A DNA stretch of 64,000 nucleotides from Chlorokybus atmophyticus (GCA_009103225.1 RHPI01003578.1:18534-82533), one strand, 5' to 3'. Shown: positions 11,416-22,641, counted from the first letter of the stretch. Numbers and translations are program-made. Notes: generated from the sequence alone by a model not told the origin.

Positions 11416-12141
11416 AATGTCAGTTGAACAGCCTGAACAAGCAACCTAACTTAGTGCACAGACAGTGACTCAGCGCGCAATCAACAAGGCATGCAAGCTT
11501 TAGCAAAACAAACACCTTTTAGGTAAGTGCTGACAGCTCAAGCAGCAAACCACATACGACTAGTGCAATTTTTCAAGCAACATACAACCAGGGCGCATGC
11601 AAACTCGCAAACAAACTCACTACTCACTCACTAGCACTGTCAAGTCCTACTGTGTTCCATATGGACAGTCGCACGAGCCGCACAAGCATTGTGACCGCCG
11701 CACAAGCCGCAATTGTGCAGTGCCAAATGCAGTGCGACACAGTCAATGGAACCCACAAAGCTAGCAACGCGGCTGTCAATCCCTAGACTCACCTTATATA
11801 TCTGGGGGTTGTCATTTATTAGACGTCGAATTGACGCTAAACGCACTTCTAGCAACAAATTGCGTAGAGTGTACAAGGCGGCTGTCAAGGGTTAGCAGTG
11901 TTAGGGCTAGGGACTCACCAACTTGGCGGCTGTCATTAAAAGGACATCATCGATTGAACAGGAGGTTGGCGGCGTATATAGCCGTTGCATGGTCTCGCTA
12001 GTATAGTTTGCTGTTGTTGTGGTTGTGGTGGTTGTGGTTGTGGCTGTGGGTGTAGCTCAGGGCGCAGGGTGAAGCGAGGAGAGGTGTGAGGAGTTGTACA
12101 AGACAGTCGCTTAGAGAAGGATTGCCAGGCAGTTGGACATC
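11416..12141. promoter_or_regulatory. Shared upstream region of genes X and Y
   Basis: About 730 bases separate the divergent starts of X (ATG 11415, minus) and Y (ATG 12142, plus). The sequence contains similar blocks with GGCTGTCAAKGGTTAGC / GGCGGCTGTCA motifs near 11760, 11880 and 11925, and a TTGTGG-rich stretch at 12003-12045. A bidirectional promoter is plausible by position only; I see no clear TATA box. Confidence 0.3.
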
Positions 12142-13108
12142 ATGGAACGAAGGCGGGCGTCTATAGGGGCGCCGCTTATCTGGGGCTGCCCGTTCAACAT
12201 GTGCAATGTGCAAGCAGGTCACCGTGATCCAAGGGATCAACCACCTGGGGGAAAGACCAAGCCCACCAAAATCGGACAGCAATTCAACACGCAGGTGTGC
12301 CGATGCGTGCGCATGATCAACAACGGGGGCGGTAGGGAGGACGAGGATGTGTGCACGGGTATGGGGCTTCAATACCAGCAAGCCACCAAGGTAAGAACGT
12401 TTAACAATCAAGATTGTTTACGACATGCATGGGCTGTAAATGCTCATTGCCATGGCGCATCGCGCATCGCATTGACAGTCGCTGCTGGGATCCTGTGCAT
12501 GTCACTTGCTATGCATGATGTTGTTTTGTTCTATCAGCCTAGTTATTAACTTACATTTGTGTGACATATCCCATTGCACGAGAAACTCACCAGCAGCGTA
12601 TTGCAGAAGGATCAATTCCCGGCCCACCCTCACCCACATGTCACTGTGCTGAAGTACTACAAAATGGCAAAAGTCATGGCCATCCCAGGATGGGTGAGTT
12701 GATGCATTTGTACACCAATTATTGCGGCATGCTTACTTCACCAAGGTTACAGACGCAAGAATTGTGGGACGAAACGGGACGGCTGTCAAGGCAGTATATC
12801 TTTTGATCCGCAATACGCAGTTGGAGGTGGAAGAGGAGCAAGCGGAGCAGGCGCAGCAGCAGGCGCAGCGGCAGCAGCAACAGCAACAGACGGAAGGAAC
12901 CGAGGAGGTAGACTCGGAGGAGACTGCAGATGTCTCAACAAGTCCATCATTGCGTAAATCCTCCGCACAGCAACGCGGCAAAGGACCTGCGGTGGATCCC
13001 AAAGAAGAATTCCGTACAGCTCTTCAAGAATTGCGGAGGTTTAAAGTGAAACGCTACAGTTTCACGGGCACCACACAGCCATCCAACCTATCGGACGATA
13101 TCTTGAGG
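12142..13108 (+). CDS. Unassigned multi-exon gene Y, 3' end not found
   Basis: Three exons join in frame: 12142-12390 (donor GTAAGA), 12607-12693 (acceptor TTGCAG, donor GTGAGT) and 12746-13108 (acceptor CCAAG, donor GTAAGC). The product has a basic N terminus with several Cys, a short HPHPHV segment, then a long Gln/Glu-rich low-complexity stretch (CAG/CAA repeats at about 12851-12890) and a basic C-terminal part (RRFKVKRYSF). I know no family with this layout. The next exon should start after 13108, but LTR debris begins at about 13310 and no continuation is clear, so the gene may be truncated. It is head to head with gene X. Confidence 0.45.
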
Positions 13109-13309
13109 GTAAGCATAGGTCATCCCATAATTATCCAGGTCCAGTGGTTCGATAATCACCAAGTCGTAGCTGGTCGCCATGCTTCCTTAGCTAGCCTGCA
13201 ATGAAGACGGCGCCTCCCCAAGCTATACCAACTTGTGTGTGCTATGCTAGCGCTCGTGAGGACCCATAACTTATTAAGAGATTGTACAGTAGCAATGATG
13301 CACACGCAC

Positions 13310-13862
13310 AAGTGTGGCGCCAGTAAGTGAAGAGCGATCTTACTGTACTACACAACAGACAGTGTCTTATATAGTACACTAGTGAGTGCTAGTCAACACT
13401 AGTCAACACTAGTCAAAGTCAAAGTCAATGGTTAAAGTCAAAGTCAAAGTTGACGTTGACCAAGCTTGACTATAACTCCCGTAACTCCCGTAACGGCCGT
13501 TGACCATAACTTCCATAACTCCCGAAGATAAGTTGATCGTAGAAGTTTAGCTAAGGCGCCACCTACATAGGTACCTTTAACAAAGTGCAACAAGCACGCC
13601 AACTATAGAGACAATGCGCGACCCACTGTATTAAGCAATATACAGTGTCTTATATATTATGCTACTAAGCACTAGTCAACTCTAGTCAACTCTGGTCAAA
13701 GTCAACACTAGTCAATGGTCAAAGTCAACGATCAAAGTCAAAGTTGACCATCGTTGACTATAACTCCCATAACTCCCGTAACTATAAACATTAAGCTAAT
13801 CATACCAACTACATGTAGGCGCCGCCTATACATGTACTTTCATCAAGCTATAACATTTAAGA
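13310..13862 (-). mobile_element. Two joined family A LTR fragments
   Basis: Two successive stretches (about 13310-13575 and 13583-13862) carry the GTCAACACTAGTCAAAGTCAA runs, the TAACTCCCGTAACT block and the ACATGTAGGCGCC block seen in family A LTRs. Both lack the outer part of the LTR. The second ends ATAACATTTAAGA, next to where a complete copy would end. They look like degraded remains of nested or tandem insertions. Confidence 0.75.
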
Positions 13863-13871
13863 GCGGCGGCG

Positions 13872-14222
13872 GTGACGAGGTTACGAGTGAGAAGTGAGCT
13901 GGTTGCGTGGTTGTGGGAGTGTCAAAGAAATTTTGCATTTAATGCACACAACACACATACATACACATTGAGTGCGGATGATGGCTTGCGTGACTACACA
14001 ATGCAGACAGGGACGCCTCTAGCCACGACAGCAGTGTTGGTCATGGCGGCATTGTGGGCGGCAACGGCTTTTTTCTATAGGTACTGTCCTGCACCTCCTC
14101 CCCTCATTGCCCACCCTGTTTTAGCCAACACTACCGCATTGGCACTGTCTACAACTTTGCACAGCACTCTTGACTTGTTCTTCCAAGCTCTCTTCTCTGC
14201 CCCTGCCTTTGTGCACAGGTAA
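13872..14222 (+). CDS. Weak ORF, possibly an exon
   Basis: An open frame of 116 codons ends just inside a good splice donor (CACAG|GTAAGTGG at 14219). It has a hydrophobic stretch near the middle but no family signal, and its initiator is not an ATG (ACG... read as a start). It may be an exon of an unseen gene or chance. Confidence 0.15.
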   Translation: MTRLRVRSELVAWLWECQRNFAFNAHNTHTYTLSADDGLRDYTMQTGTPLATTAVLVMAALWAATAFFYRYCPAPPPLIAHPVLANTTALALSTTLHSTLDLFFQALFSAPAFVHR

Positions 14223-14300
14223 GTGGTGGTGCTGGAGTAGCACATGAGCATTGACACGCACGAAATCTATATTGTAATGTACAAACACAGTGTTTATCTC

Positions 14301-14642
14301 TGACACACATGCACAGAGTCAGTCCCACACACGCACACACGCGCACAGCAATACCAGCACCAGCACCAACACCAGTCACAACAACAGCAACAACACACGC
14401 ACACGCACACGCACACGCACACTCGCACTCGCACTGGCATTCCACCAATCCCGTTCTGTTCCATGCACACACACCACTACCACCACAACAACACACGCAC
14501 ACTCGCATTCAGCCAGTCAAGCTCTTTTCTACGCAGACACATACACACACACGCGCACACACAACAGTTCATAACAAATAGTTGTTGTGAGCAATAATTA
14601 CACACGCACGCACGCACACACACACGCACACGCACACACAAA
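14301..14642. repeat. CA/CACG-rich microsatellite region
   Basis: Blocks of ACACGCACAC and CAACAACA repeats, densest at 14395-14430, 14536-14565 and 14600-14642. The ORFs over it are low-complexity products of the repeat. From 14643 to 15240 I see nothing assignable. Confidence 0.9.
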
Positions 14643-15243
14643 CACTCCACCGCACACTCTGTCCGTCATGTAGTTGATTGCTCTTCTCTCGTTGTATGCT
14701 AACTGTGTCTTATTGAGCAGGCGTGCATATGGAGGTTGAAGTGAAGATGGGGTGTTCATCAGGCGTGCATACAGAGGTTAGAATTGAAGCTGGCCGGCCG
14801 CACCGATTATGCTATGGTCGCCGGTCGCCTGCTCCAATAGGTAGACATCAATTCCATCGCAGCCAACCACTTATCGTGCTGGCTTCCTATACCGTGTAGG
14901 TGCATACATGCGTGGTGTATCATGCATTTTGGCATCCCGTCACATGCACACGGATGCGTACCTATAGGAGCGCATACAAGCTGGCGGTTTAACACATATT
15001 AATGCACCATTGTGCACACATACCAGCGCACCCATACATGTTTGCAAGCACATTACAACTACACGCATACATATCTAAGCATCAAGTTCAGTGCGGTTGT
15101 ACTCACATGCGCACTGCCACATGTGCCCTTGCGTGCCTTGCTTATGCGCCCTTGCCATCATCCAAGAACATGCAAGAGTGCGCGCTAGCTAGGATGTGGC
15201 AGTAGTAGATGCTTGCGCGCAGCCTTTGTTGGCCTCTAATAAG

Positions 15244-15325
15244 CCCCCTTCCCCTCTCCCTCCCTCCCTCGCTCTCTCCCCCTCTCTCTCTGCCTCTCTC
15301 TCTCTCTCTCTCTCTCCCTCGCACG
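15244..15325. repeat. CT-rich microsatellite
   Basis: A polypyrimidine tract of CCCTCTCC and (CT)n. It produces Ser/Leu-rich or Arg/Glu-rich reading frames that are not genes. Confidence 0.9.
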
Positions 15326-15491
15326 TGCATGCGCACACGCTCACACGCTTGCGCGCAGGTTTTCCTAATCGTGCAATTTAGTGGTTTTTGATGTCGGGGG
15401 CAACCGAAGAGTATAAAACAAAGGTGATGTTGCGTGTGCGATGTACTCTTGCGCGCTAGTGCTTTCTCTTGTGCTCTTTGCATGTTGTGCA

Positions 15492-15901
15492 TATCAAGAA
15501 CTAGTGTGCATATATGCGCCCTACCTCATACATGTGCTCACACTAGGGGAACAACAAGTGCAATAGCATGTCAACAACAAAGAGAAGTATGTTCCTATTG
15601 CAGTTCCACCTGTATGCGCCTCACAAAGTAACTTATATACCAAGCTAGTCAACACTAAAAAAGACTAGTCAACCCTAGTAAAAGTCAACTCTAGTCAACA
15701 CTAGTCAACAATTAAAGTCAACCCTAGTCAACCCTAGTTAATGGTCAAAGTCAAAGTTAACCGTAACTTTCGTAACTTCGTAAGTCTTGTTGATTGTAAC
15801 TCCCATTGCGTAACCGCCGCACATGGTCCAAGTAACATTAACAAGCTGACTGTTCTATAAGCATACTATACCAGCAAACCTCATATGCTTAACCTTCAAC
15901 A
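15492..15901 (-). mobile_element. Family B LTR, full-length type, degraded
   Basis: On the minus strand this starts TGTTGAAGGTTAAGCATATG and ends near CTAGTTCTTGATA. The central part has the GTCAA-rich repeats shared with family A. It is the only long copy of the LTR whose two ends make up the 69-bp miniature LTRs at 843 and 18662. No primer site or polypurine tract adjoins it and I find no target duplication, so it is probably an old solo LTR. Confidence 0.7.
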
Positions 15902-16084
15902 GGGGAGATTGGCGTGGGAGTGGCATCTTGTCAAGTTGTACCTGATGATGTGCGTGATCACTTTCGCCAGCTTGAACAAGCTTGAACAAGCTGCCATCAT
16001 CACCAAGACCACCAAGTGCTCCAATACCGATGCTTTGAGCTAGCAAACTAGCATTGACTTAACGACTATAGGCATCACAATTGC

Positions 16085-17911
16085 ATCACCTGCTGTTAAC
16101 ACCATGGATGCATTGATGAAGCTGTATGACGCACGTTCTATGGGCATGGCTTGCCATTGACGTTGGTTTGTAGTCCTCTGTTTAAGGCTGCTATCAAGGC
16201 CATAAGCAAGTAAAGTCTTTCATATATAGCACCTTCGTACAATAATGTGTGCACCGGCTTGCTAGACAAGGTCAAGGTAGGTGTGGATAGTAGGTTGGAA
16301 GAATATCGTAATACTGTCTTGAAGACAGGCTGCATAATATGCAGCCATGGTTGAACGGATGTACATAGCCGGCCTTTGTTGAATTTGCTGCAAGTTTCCC
16401 CTGATGGCGCTATCTTCTTGAAGCCATCATCATTGAGGGCATGACCAAATTTGCATCGTACATAGCAAGGCAGATCTTGGCCGCAATTGAAGAGGTGAGT
16501 GCAAGCAGTCTGTACGTGTGTACTGCCATGTTGTGTGCTTGTAGAGTGTGTTGTCCATGCTATGTCTGCTGGCTCATTTGCTTGTTGTAGAGCAGGTTGA
16601 ATCAAAAAAGTAGTGCATGTGGTGATTAATAGTGCCAAAGCTTGCAAAGCCGCTGGCGCCATCATCAATAACACATACCCGCACAATAGCTGGAGCCCTT
16701 GCGCAGCTCATGTGCTTGATCCATTGCTTGAGGACATTGATGAGCTACCATTCTTTGCTACCAATATCAAGAAAGGCAAGCATATGGTGACCTTTATTGC
16801 AAACCACCATAAGAGCTTAGCCATTTGAGGTATGATGTGCATTTGTTCTTATGCAATGCTGCATGCATGCATACTTGTGTGTAGCTTATTGCATGTTGCT
16901 CACTAATATTATGTGCTGACAATGAGTTAAAGACTTTTAAAACTCTGCTCAAGCCAAGTAAGACCAGGTTCGCATCAGCATTATGCTGCAAAGACTACTG
17001 GAGGTTAAAGGAGAGCTTGCCAAGACGGTTGTGGATGATCCTTGGACTGCTTGGGCAGCCCAATCAGGCGTACATCAACGCGGGGCAGAGCGGGCAATTG
17101 AAATCGTGTTGTCTTCACACTTTTAAAAGGCAGGTTGGGCAGATAATTGTTGCACTCGAGCACCTCATCCAAATTATGCAGCTAGTTGATGGCAATCATC
17201 CAACCATGGGTATGCTATATTCAACTTATAATGAGCTCTGTATCACTTATGTTGACAGCACTATTGACACTCGCGTGTCTCTCTGTAAGCCAGCTGTATC
17301 AGCGGATGTTGGCTGCGCGTGAAACGCTGAAAGCGTCAGTCTTGCCAACCGCGCTGCTGCATACTATCTCCGATTGCTTGAAAGTGCGCTTCAAGATAAT
17401 GAAGACTAATTTGCTGTGTGCGGGCTTCATGCTCGACCCCGAGTTCGCCTCATGAACCAGCACGAGCAAAAGGACGTCATGCATGGGTTTTGCAACATTG
17501 TTGAGCGAATGTTTCCCAACACAGATGAAGTGCAGCTGAATCTGCAGTTGACGCAATACCGCAGTAGACATGGCCTGTTGTGGCTAAGGGTTCCGCAATG
17601 TCTATGCTGGCACATCAGTGGTGGCTTCAATTTGACGGTAGCGTGCCTCAGTTGCAGCGCATAGCAGTGCGTGTGCTTGCTTAGGTCACTGTGGCATCAT
17701 CATGCGAGCGCAACTGCAATACGCATCACTTTATCCATAGCAAGAACCGTAACAAGCTGCGAGCATTGAGAGCGCATGACCTTTTGTGGGTGTTCAACAT
17801 CCTTTTCCTTCAGACCATCTTTGATGTTGCATATGAGGAGCAGTTTGCAGCTTGGGATCCTGTGTTATTGGATGATAAGAGTAGTGACGATGATGCTTGA
17901 TTTAATGATGA
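16085..17911 (+). pseudogene. hAT-family transposase, decayed
   Basis: Pieces in several frames line up with hAT (hobo/Ac/Tam3) transposases. The DUF659-like region starts near 16200; a TGA at 16352-16354 replaces the Trp of the usual GWTD-like motif (HG*TD). The RNase-H-fold core at 16613-16828 reads KAAGAIINNTYPHNSWSPCA with NHHKSLA. A middle part is at 17100-17250 (QLVDGNHPTMGMLY). The C-terminal dimerisation region at 17690-17900 has SSCERNCNTHHFIHSKNRN. Stops and frameshifts between these pieces make it non-functional, although a few gaps could be introns. No terminal inverted repeats or 8-bp target duplications were found. Confidence 0.8.
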
Positions 17912-18211
17912 TGTGGTTGAAGTGTTAGCATTTGACACTAAGCAACGATGACTATGTGCTAGCATTAGCCCAGTGGGCTTTGAGTATAGAGATGTGTAGC
18001 AATTGCTGTGCTTGCTTGTTTTGTTTGTATAAGCAGCTGAGGAGATGTCAGTCATGTGCTGCAACATGTTGTGACATGCATGTATTGGCCATATTGGTAA
18101 AAAGCATGTGAAGTATAATACCCGTATCACTTGCCCGCCGTGTTCAATACCGTGTGTATATATTGCGCTACCATGCGTGTTGCCGCATTTTCAATCAGAC
18201 TTGGTTACAGC

Positions 18212-18580
18212 TGTTGAGAACTAGTGATGTGCATAGTGTGTGTGTATTTGCCTCGTACATACAAGTGTGCACACACTAAGGACAAGTGCAGCAAGCACGC
18301 CAACTATAGAGACAATGTGCGACCCACTGTATTAAGCAGTATACAATGTCTTATACTATGCTTTTAAGCACTAGTCAACTCTAGTCAATTCTGGTCAAAG
18401 TCAACACTAGTCAACACTAGTCAATGGTCAAAGTCAATGGTCAAAGTCAAAGTTGATCATGGTTGACTATAACTGCCGTAACTCTTGTAACTCCCGTAAC
18501 CACAAAGATTAAGCTGATTGTACCAACTACATGTAGGCGCCACCTATACATGTACTTTCAACAAGCTTTACCATTTAACA
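18212..18580 (-). mobile_element. Family A LTR, reverse orientation
   Basis: A 369-bp copy with TGTTGAGAACTAGTG and CCATTTAACA ends on the + strand. The following 80 bases (with CTCCCACGCGAGCAG) match those after the copy at 380-748, and the 69-bp miniature LTR then follows in the same way. The LTR-spacer-miniature LTR composite is therefore present twice in this window. Confidence 0.88.
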
Positions 18581-18661
18581 CTCCCACGCGAGCAGCTTGA
18601 CCTTGAATTCCATATTCTTCGCGCAAGCTTACCCACATTAAACACTCCCATGGATGTGTTG

Positions 18662-20232
18662 TGTTGAAGGTTAAGCATATGAGGTTTGCTAGTATAGTAT
18701 AGGCGCATACATGCACACTAGTTCTTAACAGCTTATGGGTCCACACATGCTTAGAGTGTGAGTGTGTTGTGGTCGTGTAGGAAGTTGTGGTTGCCTAAGG
18801 GGAGTAGGTTGCGGGCTCTGTGTGTAGCAGAAGAGCAACCAACGCCAAGGAAGCATGGACAACATGAAAATCACAATTGAGCCACTGGACATGGACAACT
18901 ATAGCACCTGAAGCATCAAGATGGAGCTGTTGCTGGTACACAAGGACATGTGGAAGTATGTGGACCCCGCGGAGGATGTGCCTTTAGGAAAGGAGGCAAC
19001 CTGGGAGAACGAAGGGAGAAAAGCTTTGGCATTGCTGGGTTTGCACGTTGCTGAGCATCACTTGATTATGGTGAGAGAGTGCCAAGGTGCAAAGGAGTTT
19101 TTAGCAAAGCTGAGAGCCACTTCAAAGCTCGCAACATGACGAGGAGGCTGCAATTGAGGCAAGTGCTGAACGCATTGCGGAAGGAGAGTGGAGAGCCAAT
19201 CACCAAGTTTGTGGCGCGTGCAAAGGCGTTGTGGAAGGACTTGCTGGGTGTAGGGCACGAATTGAAAGAGCAAAAAGTGGTGTGGGTTGTGCTTTTAGGG
19301 TTGTCAACGGAGTACAGGGTGGTGGTGACCATTATGGAGTCTGCAACGGAGGAGTTGACACTTGGTGGCGTAATACCACGGCTTCTTGAAGAAGAGCAGC
19401 GCTTGCAGCAGGTAGGTTGGGAAGAAAGGCCGGAATGCAGCTACGGCTTTTATGGTAAAGAAAGGCACTCGTGGTAACGGCAAGGAGTGTTGGCGTTGCG
19501 GAGAGCGTGGTCACTTCAAGTATTAATGTTCCCAAATGAAGACGTCCACCTACGGGCACTCATGGTAACGGCAAGGAGTGCTGGCGTTGCGGCGAGCGTG
19601 GTCACTTCAAGTATTAATGTTCATAAATAAAGACGTCCACCTATGGGAGCACCAATAGCAAGAAGGGTGCGAGAATTGCACTCTAGGGTTATGATGTAGG
19701 TTGGAGAAGGAGGAGGAGATGGTGGCAATCTTCTTGTAATGAAGCCGGGAGGATGTAGCTTGGTGCCGAGTGCGAGCAGTAGTTGGTGGAGGAGGCGTCC
19801 TTCATACGCGGGAGCTGGTGTATTCGCGTGCCAAGAGCATGTGGTTGCTGTCTACTCAACAGCATGGTGTTTGAGCGTGATGCTTGAACATAAATATGAG
19901 AGGAGTAGCTGAGCGCGAGAAGCGTGGAGGTTACACTTTGCGAGCATGGTATAGTGCTCAAGGTATACTATATGCAAGCGAGCAGTTTGCAGGGTGACAA
20001 GCATTGGTAGCAAGCAGCTCGAGGTGCTAGCGTCATGTATTGGAGCGAGAAGTTCCAACTCAACTTGAAGGCAATAAAGGCGTGGGAGCTTGTGTATGCT
20101 TATATGCAGATGCGGACAACAAGCTGCCTGCGTGGGAGTGTTAAAGGTTAAGCATATGAGGCTTGCTAGTATGCTTATAGTTCATGTTGAAGGTTAAGCA
20201 TATGAGATTTGCTAGTATAGTATGCTTATAGT
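18662..20232 (+). mobile_element. Copia-type gag-only element, family B, damaged
   Basis: The 5' end is the 69-bp miniature LTR (18662-18730), followed by the primer-site-like TTATGGGTCCACAC. A gag remnant follows, then a polypurine-like CGTGGGAG and the start of a 3' LTR at 20139 (TGTTAAAGGTTAAGC). A second partial LTR start follows at 20185. Pol is absent. The 3' end is lost in a junction with the reverse-oriented copy to the right. Confidence 0.7.
18855..19642 (+). pseudogene. Copia-type gag with zinc knuckle, broken
   Basis: The protein begins MDNMKITIEPLD and resembles UBN2/DUF4219-type Copia gag (KMELLLVHKDMW, KALWKDLLGVGHELKE, SLRLLEEEQ-type end). A TGA at 18909-18911 replaces the expected Trp of NYSTW. 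Frameshifts follow at about 19080 and 19460. The zinc knuckle CWRCGERGHFKY is encoded twice: a block of about 85 bases containing it (19480-19560) is tandemly duplicated at 19564-19642. In both copies TAA interrupts the knuckle just before its last Cys. Confidence 0.8.
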
Positions 20233-20436
20233 ACCTGTGTGCTACCAAAGACAACTCCACAGCACTGCAACCTATAGTGTATGCAGCTCAACACCAGCAA
20301 CTACTCATAGGCTAGTAGTAACTCTCACAGACCTTTGTGTCTGCGACCTCCGTCTACGCATGTCCTTCACGCGCCCTTGCAGTGGAGAGGACGGACGAAC
20401 ACCATCCACTACAACTCCTTGAGATCCTCACCAATG

Positions 20437-21236
20437 CTAGAAAGTAATCGCCATTAAGGCGTGCTCCTCCTTGGTTGCCTCATCGTGGATCCTCTTCTGG
20501 CACTCGCGAATGAAGTGGCCCCTCATCTTGCAGTAGTGACACTCTTTGTCACGTGATGGCTTCCCACCACCTGCTTTGCTCTTGCTTCGTGTGTGTTGAG
20601 AAGATGAGGCAAAAAGTGCAATAGGTTCTCCACCATTCTCTATCTCCCGAACATCCAACTTGCCTTCCACAGCTAGCAGCTTAGGCACTACATCAGCAAA
20701 CTTCAAAACCACATTGGGAGACTCCAACACAGTCATTAGCGTAGCAAAGCTCTTGCCTAAGCCAGCTAAGACTGTCCACATCACCTCTTCTTCCTTCACA
20801 TCGTGGCCCACTGCTGCAAGGTCTTGCAAAAGATCCCTTGCACGCGCAATTTAAAAGTACAAATGTAATTTTGGATTGGCTCTTTGTGCTCCAACTTCAC
20901 AAGTGTCAGCTTGCGTCTCAGCTGCAACTTGCGCAAGTTGCTGCTGGCCTTGAAGAGGGTGTCAAAGACCTCCCACGCCTTACATTCAGTCTTGCAATCC
21001 GCAATAAGAGGGAAATGGAAGTCTTTAACATGCAAGCCTATCAGCGCAAAAGCTGATTATGAGTGAGCTGTCTAGGTACCAGCGTCACCTGTTTTTGGCC
21101 GCAATGATGTGGAGGAGGTGGGGTCGACAAAACTCCAGAGCTTCTTGCGGATCAGCACCAACTTCATCTTCAGCGACCATGAAGCGTAGTTGTGTAGATC
21201 AAGGGACTCAATGGGCATCCTATTTGTGTCAGCCAT
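20437..21236 (-). pseudogene. Copia-type gag, zinc knuckle intact
   Basis: Start codon at 21236-21234 (MADTNRMPIESLDLHNYASW). The middle has frameshifts at about 21040 and 20830. The last 130 codons (20829-20437) are open: VGHDVKEEEVMW, then the knuckle CHYCKMRGHFIREC with normal C-X2-C-X4-H-X4-C spacing. Gag of this type coats element RNA. Its sister copy at 23743 is similar but has a damaged knuckle. Confidence 0.8.
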
Positions 21237-21360
21237 TGCTTGCTACACAATGGTACAACTTACCCTCTCGCCAAGAACACTCTACTAGTAGGTGCATATG
21301 CTCAACACTTTCTCTCACTAGCACAAGCAATCACACAAGCGAGTGTGGGCCCATAACCTT

Positions 21361-21738
21361 CTAAAAACTAGTGATGCGCCTAGTATGTGTGTTTTTGCCT
21401 CTTACATACAAGTGTGCACACACTAAGGACAAGTGCAGCAAGCACGCCAACCATAGAGACACTGCGCGACCCACTGTATTAAGCAGTATACAATGTCTTA
21501 TATACTATGCTATTAAGCACTAGTCAACTCTAGTCAACTCTGGTCAAAGTCAACACTAGTCAACACTAGTCAATGGTCAAAGTCAACAGTCAAAGTTAAA
21601 GTTGTTCATGGTTGACCATAACTGCCATAACTCCCGTAACTCTCGTAACTCCCGTAACTATAAAGGTTAAGCTGGTTGTACCAACTACATGTAGGCGCCA
21701 CCTATATATGTACTTTCAACAAGCTATAACATTTAACA
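21361..21738 (-). repeat. 5' LTR, family A (reverse)
   Basis: About 378 bases with the family A end ATTTAACA at 21731-21738. The other end is mutated (TCTAAAAACTAGTG instead of TGTTRAGAACTAGTG). The primer-site-like sequence lies immediately left. Confidence 0.85.
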
Positions 21739-21819
21739 ACAGCGACTATACCTTTTCGTACCAAGTGCTTCGCAGGTGCACAGGCCGCGGGGGGCGCGAC
21801 CAGCCTTGGTCCCGTCTAT

Positions 21820-22130
21820 TCCATGATCTTGTGTGTTAGACCATATCATCTGGCTCTGAGACTGTACCACAGTGGTCCAGTCACACCGAACCAGTCGCGT
21901 ACACGGGTACACAACATTGTATTGGACGTGATCTGCTGGCCGCGTATGCTTGTTTTGCGCGTAAAAATCGCTGTGTGGTGTACCTTGACCGAATGCTGTG
22001 TAGGCTATGAAGTTGACAACGAAGTAAAAGTCAATTGTACATGGTGCGGTGACCAATTCCATGCATTGTGTACCAACGCACCACCGAACGCCATTTCTTG
22101 GCGATGCGTGCGTCCGCTGTTAATGAGCAT
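21820..22130 (+). CDS. Cys/His-rich, PHD-like zinc finger segment
   Basis: An open + frame (21823-22185) contains a Cys-rich region from about 21985 to 22115: CTLTECC, an acidic-basic spacer, then CTWCGDQFHALC and WRC. The order C..C, C-X2-C, H-X2-C and a final W-X-C resembles a PHD finger, but the last two zinc ligands are incomplete. It may be an exon of an unseen gene or a transposon piece. No start codon or splice partners are assigned. Confidence 0.3.
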
Positions 22131-22439
22131 CATCGTTGTGTTGCATACATGTTCATGCACCGTCAGGTCATATCTTGTGTACTGATATGTGCGACATGGT
22201 TGGCAGGCTGTCCGCTCAGCAGTGAGGTTGTCATAGGCCTTGTAGGTCTCGATGCGGATGGTGCTATGTACACTAGATGATCTATGCAATGACAATGATC
22301 CTTTGCCTTGCTGCCACCTTGCTCTAGGACTCGCTTCGCTCTGCTTGCAATAGCACACATTGTGCTATAGCCATCTATTCTATTCAATAATGCTTATCTT
22401 CTGTACTGATTGCTTTGCTATAGATGATGTGTTGTACAC

Positions 22440-22641
22440 GTGAGTGCACCAGCGTTTGCATGTGGCCACGTGCGTGCGTGGCAAGTTATGTAATTCAGAT
22501 GATCTGTATGTAGTGCGTGACAATAATTGTTGAAGGTTACTCAAAATCAATAAGCAATTACCGTGTTCTTTTGCATCGTGTGAGTGCACAAGTGTTTGCA
22601 TGTGGCCACATGTGTTTTTGATATTGCATGTGTGCGTGGCA
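22440..22641 (+). repeat. Imperfect direct repeat
   Basis: A block with GAGTGCACCAGCGTTTGCATG and TGGCCACGTGCGTG at 22440-22486 recurs, diverged and slightly longer, at 22580-22641. The spacer is about 95 bases. No coding function is apparent. Confidence 0.7.

Larger units (their letters stand above)
20233..21738 (-). mobile_element. Copia-type gag-only element, family A, 3'-truncated
   Basis: Read on the minus strand: 5' LTR 21738-21361, primer-site-like GGGCCCACACTCGC, gag 21236-20437, then a tail to about 20233. The tail matches the corresponding part of the copy at 23271-25547, but the 3' LTR is missing. The interior lacks protease, integrase and RT. Confidence 0.8.

Noticed and set aside
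14301..14642. Long overlapping ORFs of Thr/His/Ser-rich protein
   Set aside because: They are translations of CA/CG repeats in all frames, with no conserved features.
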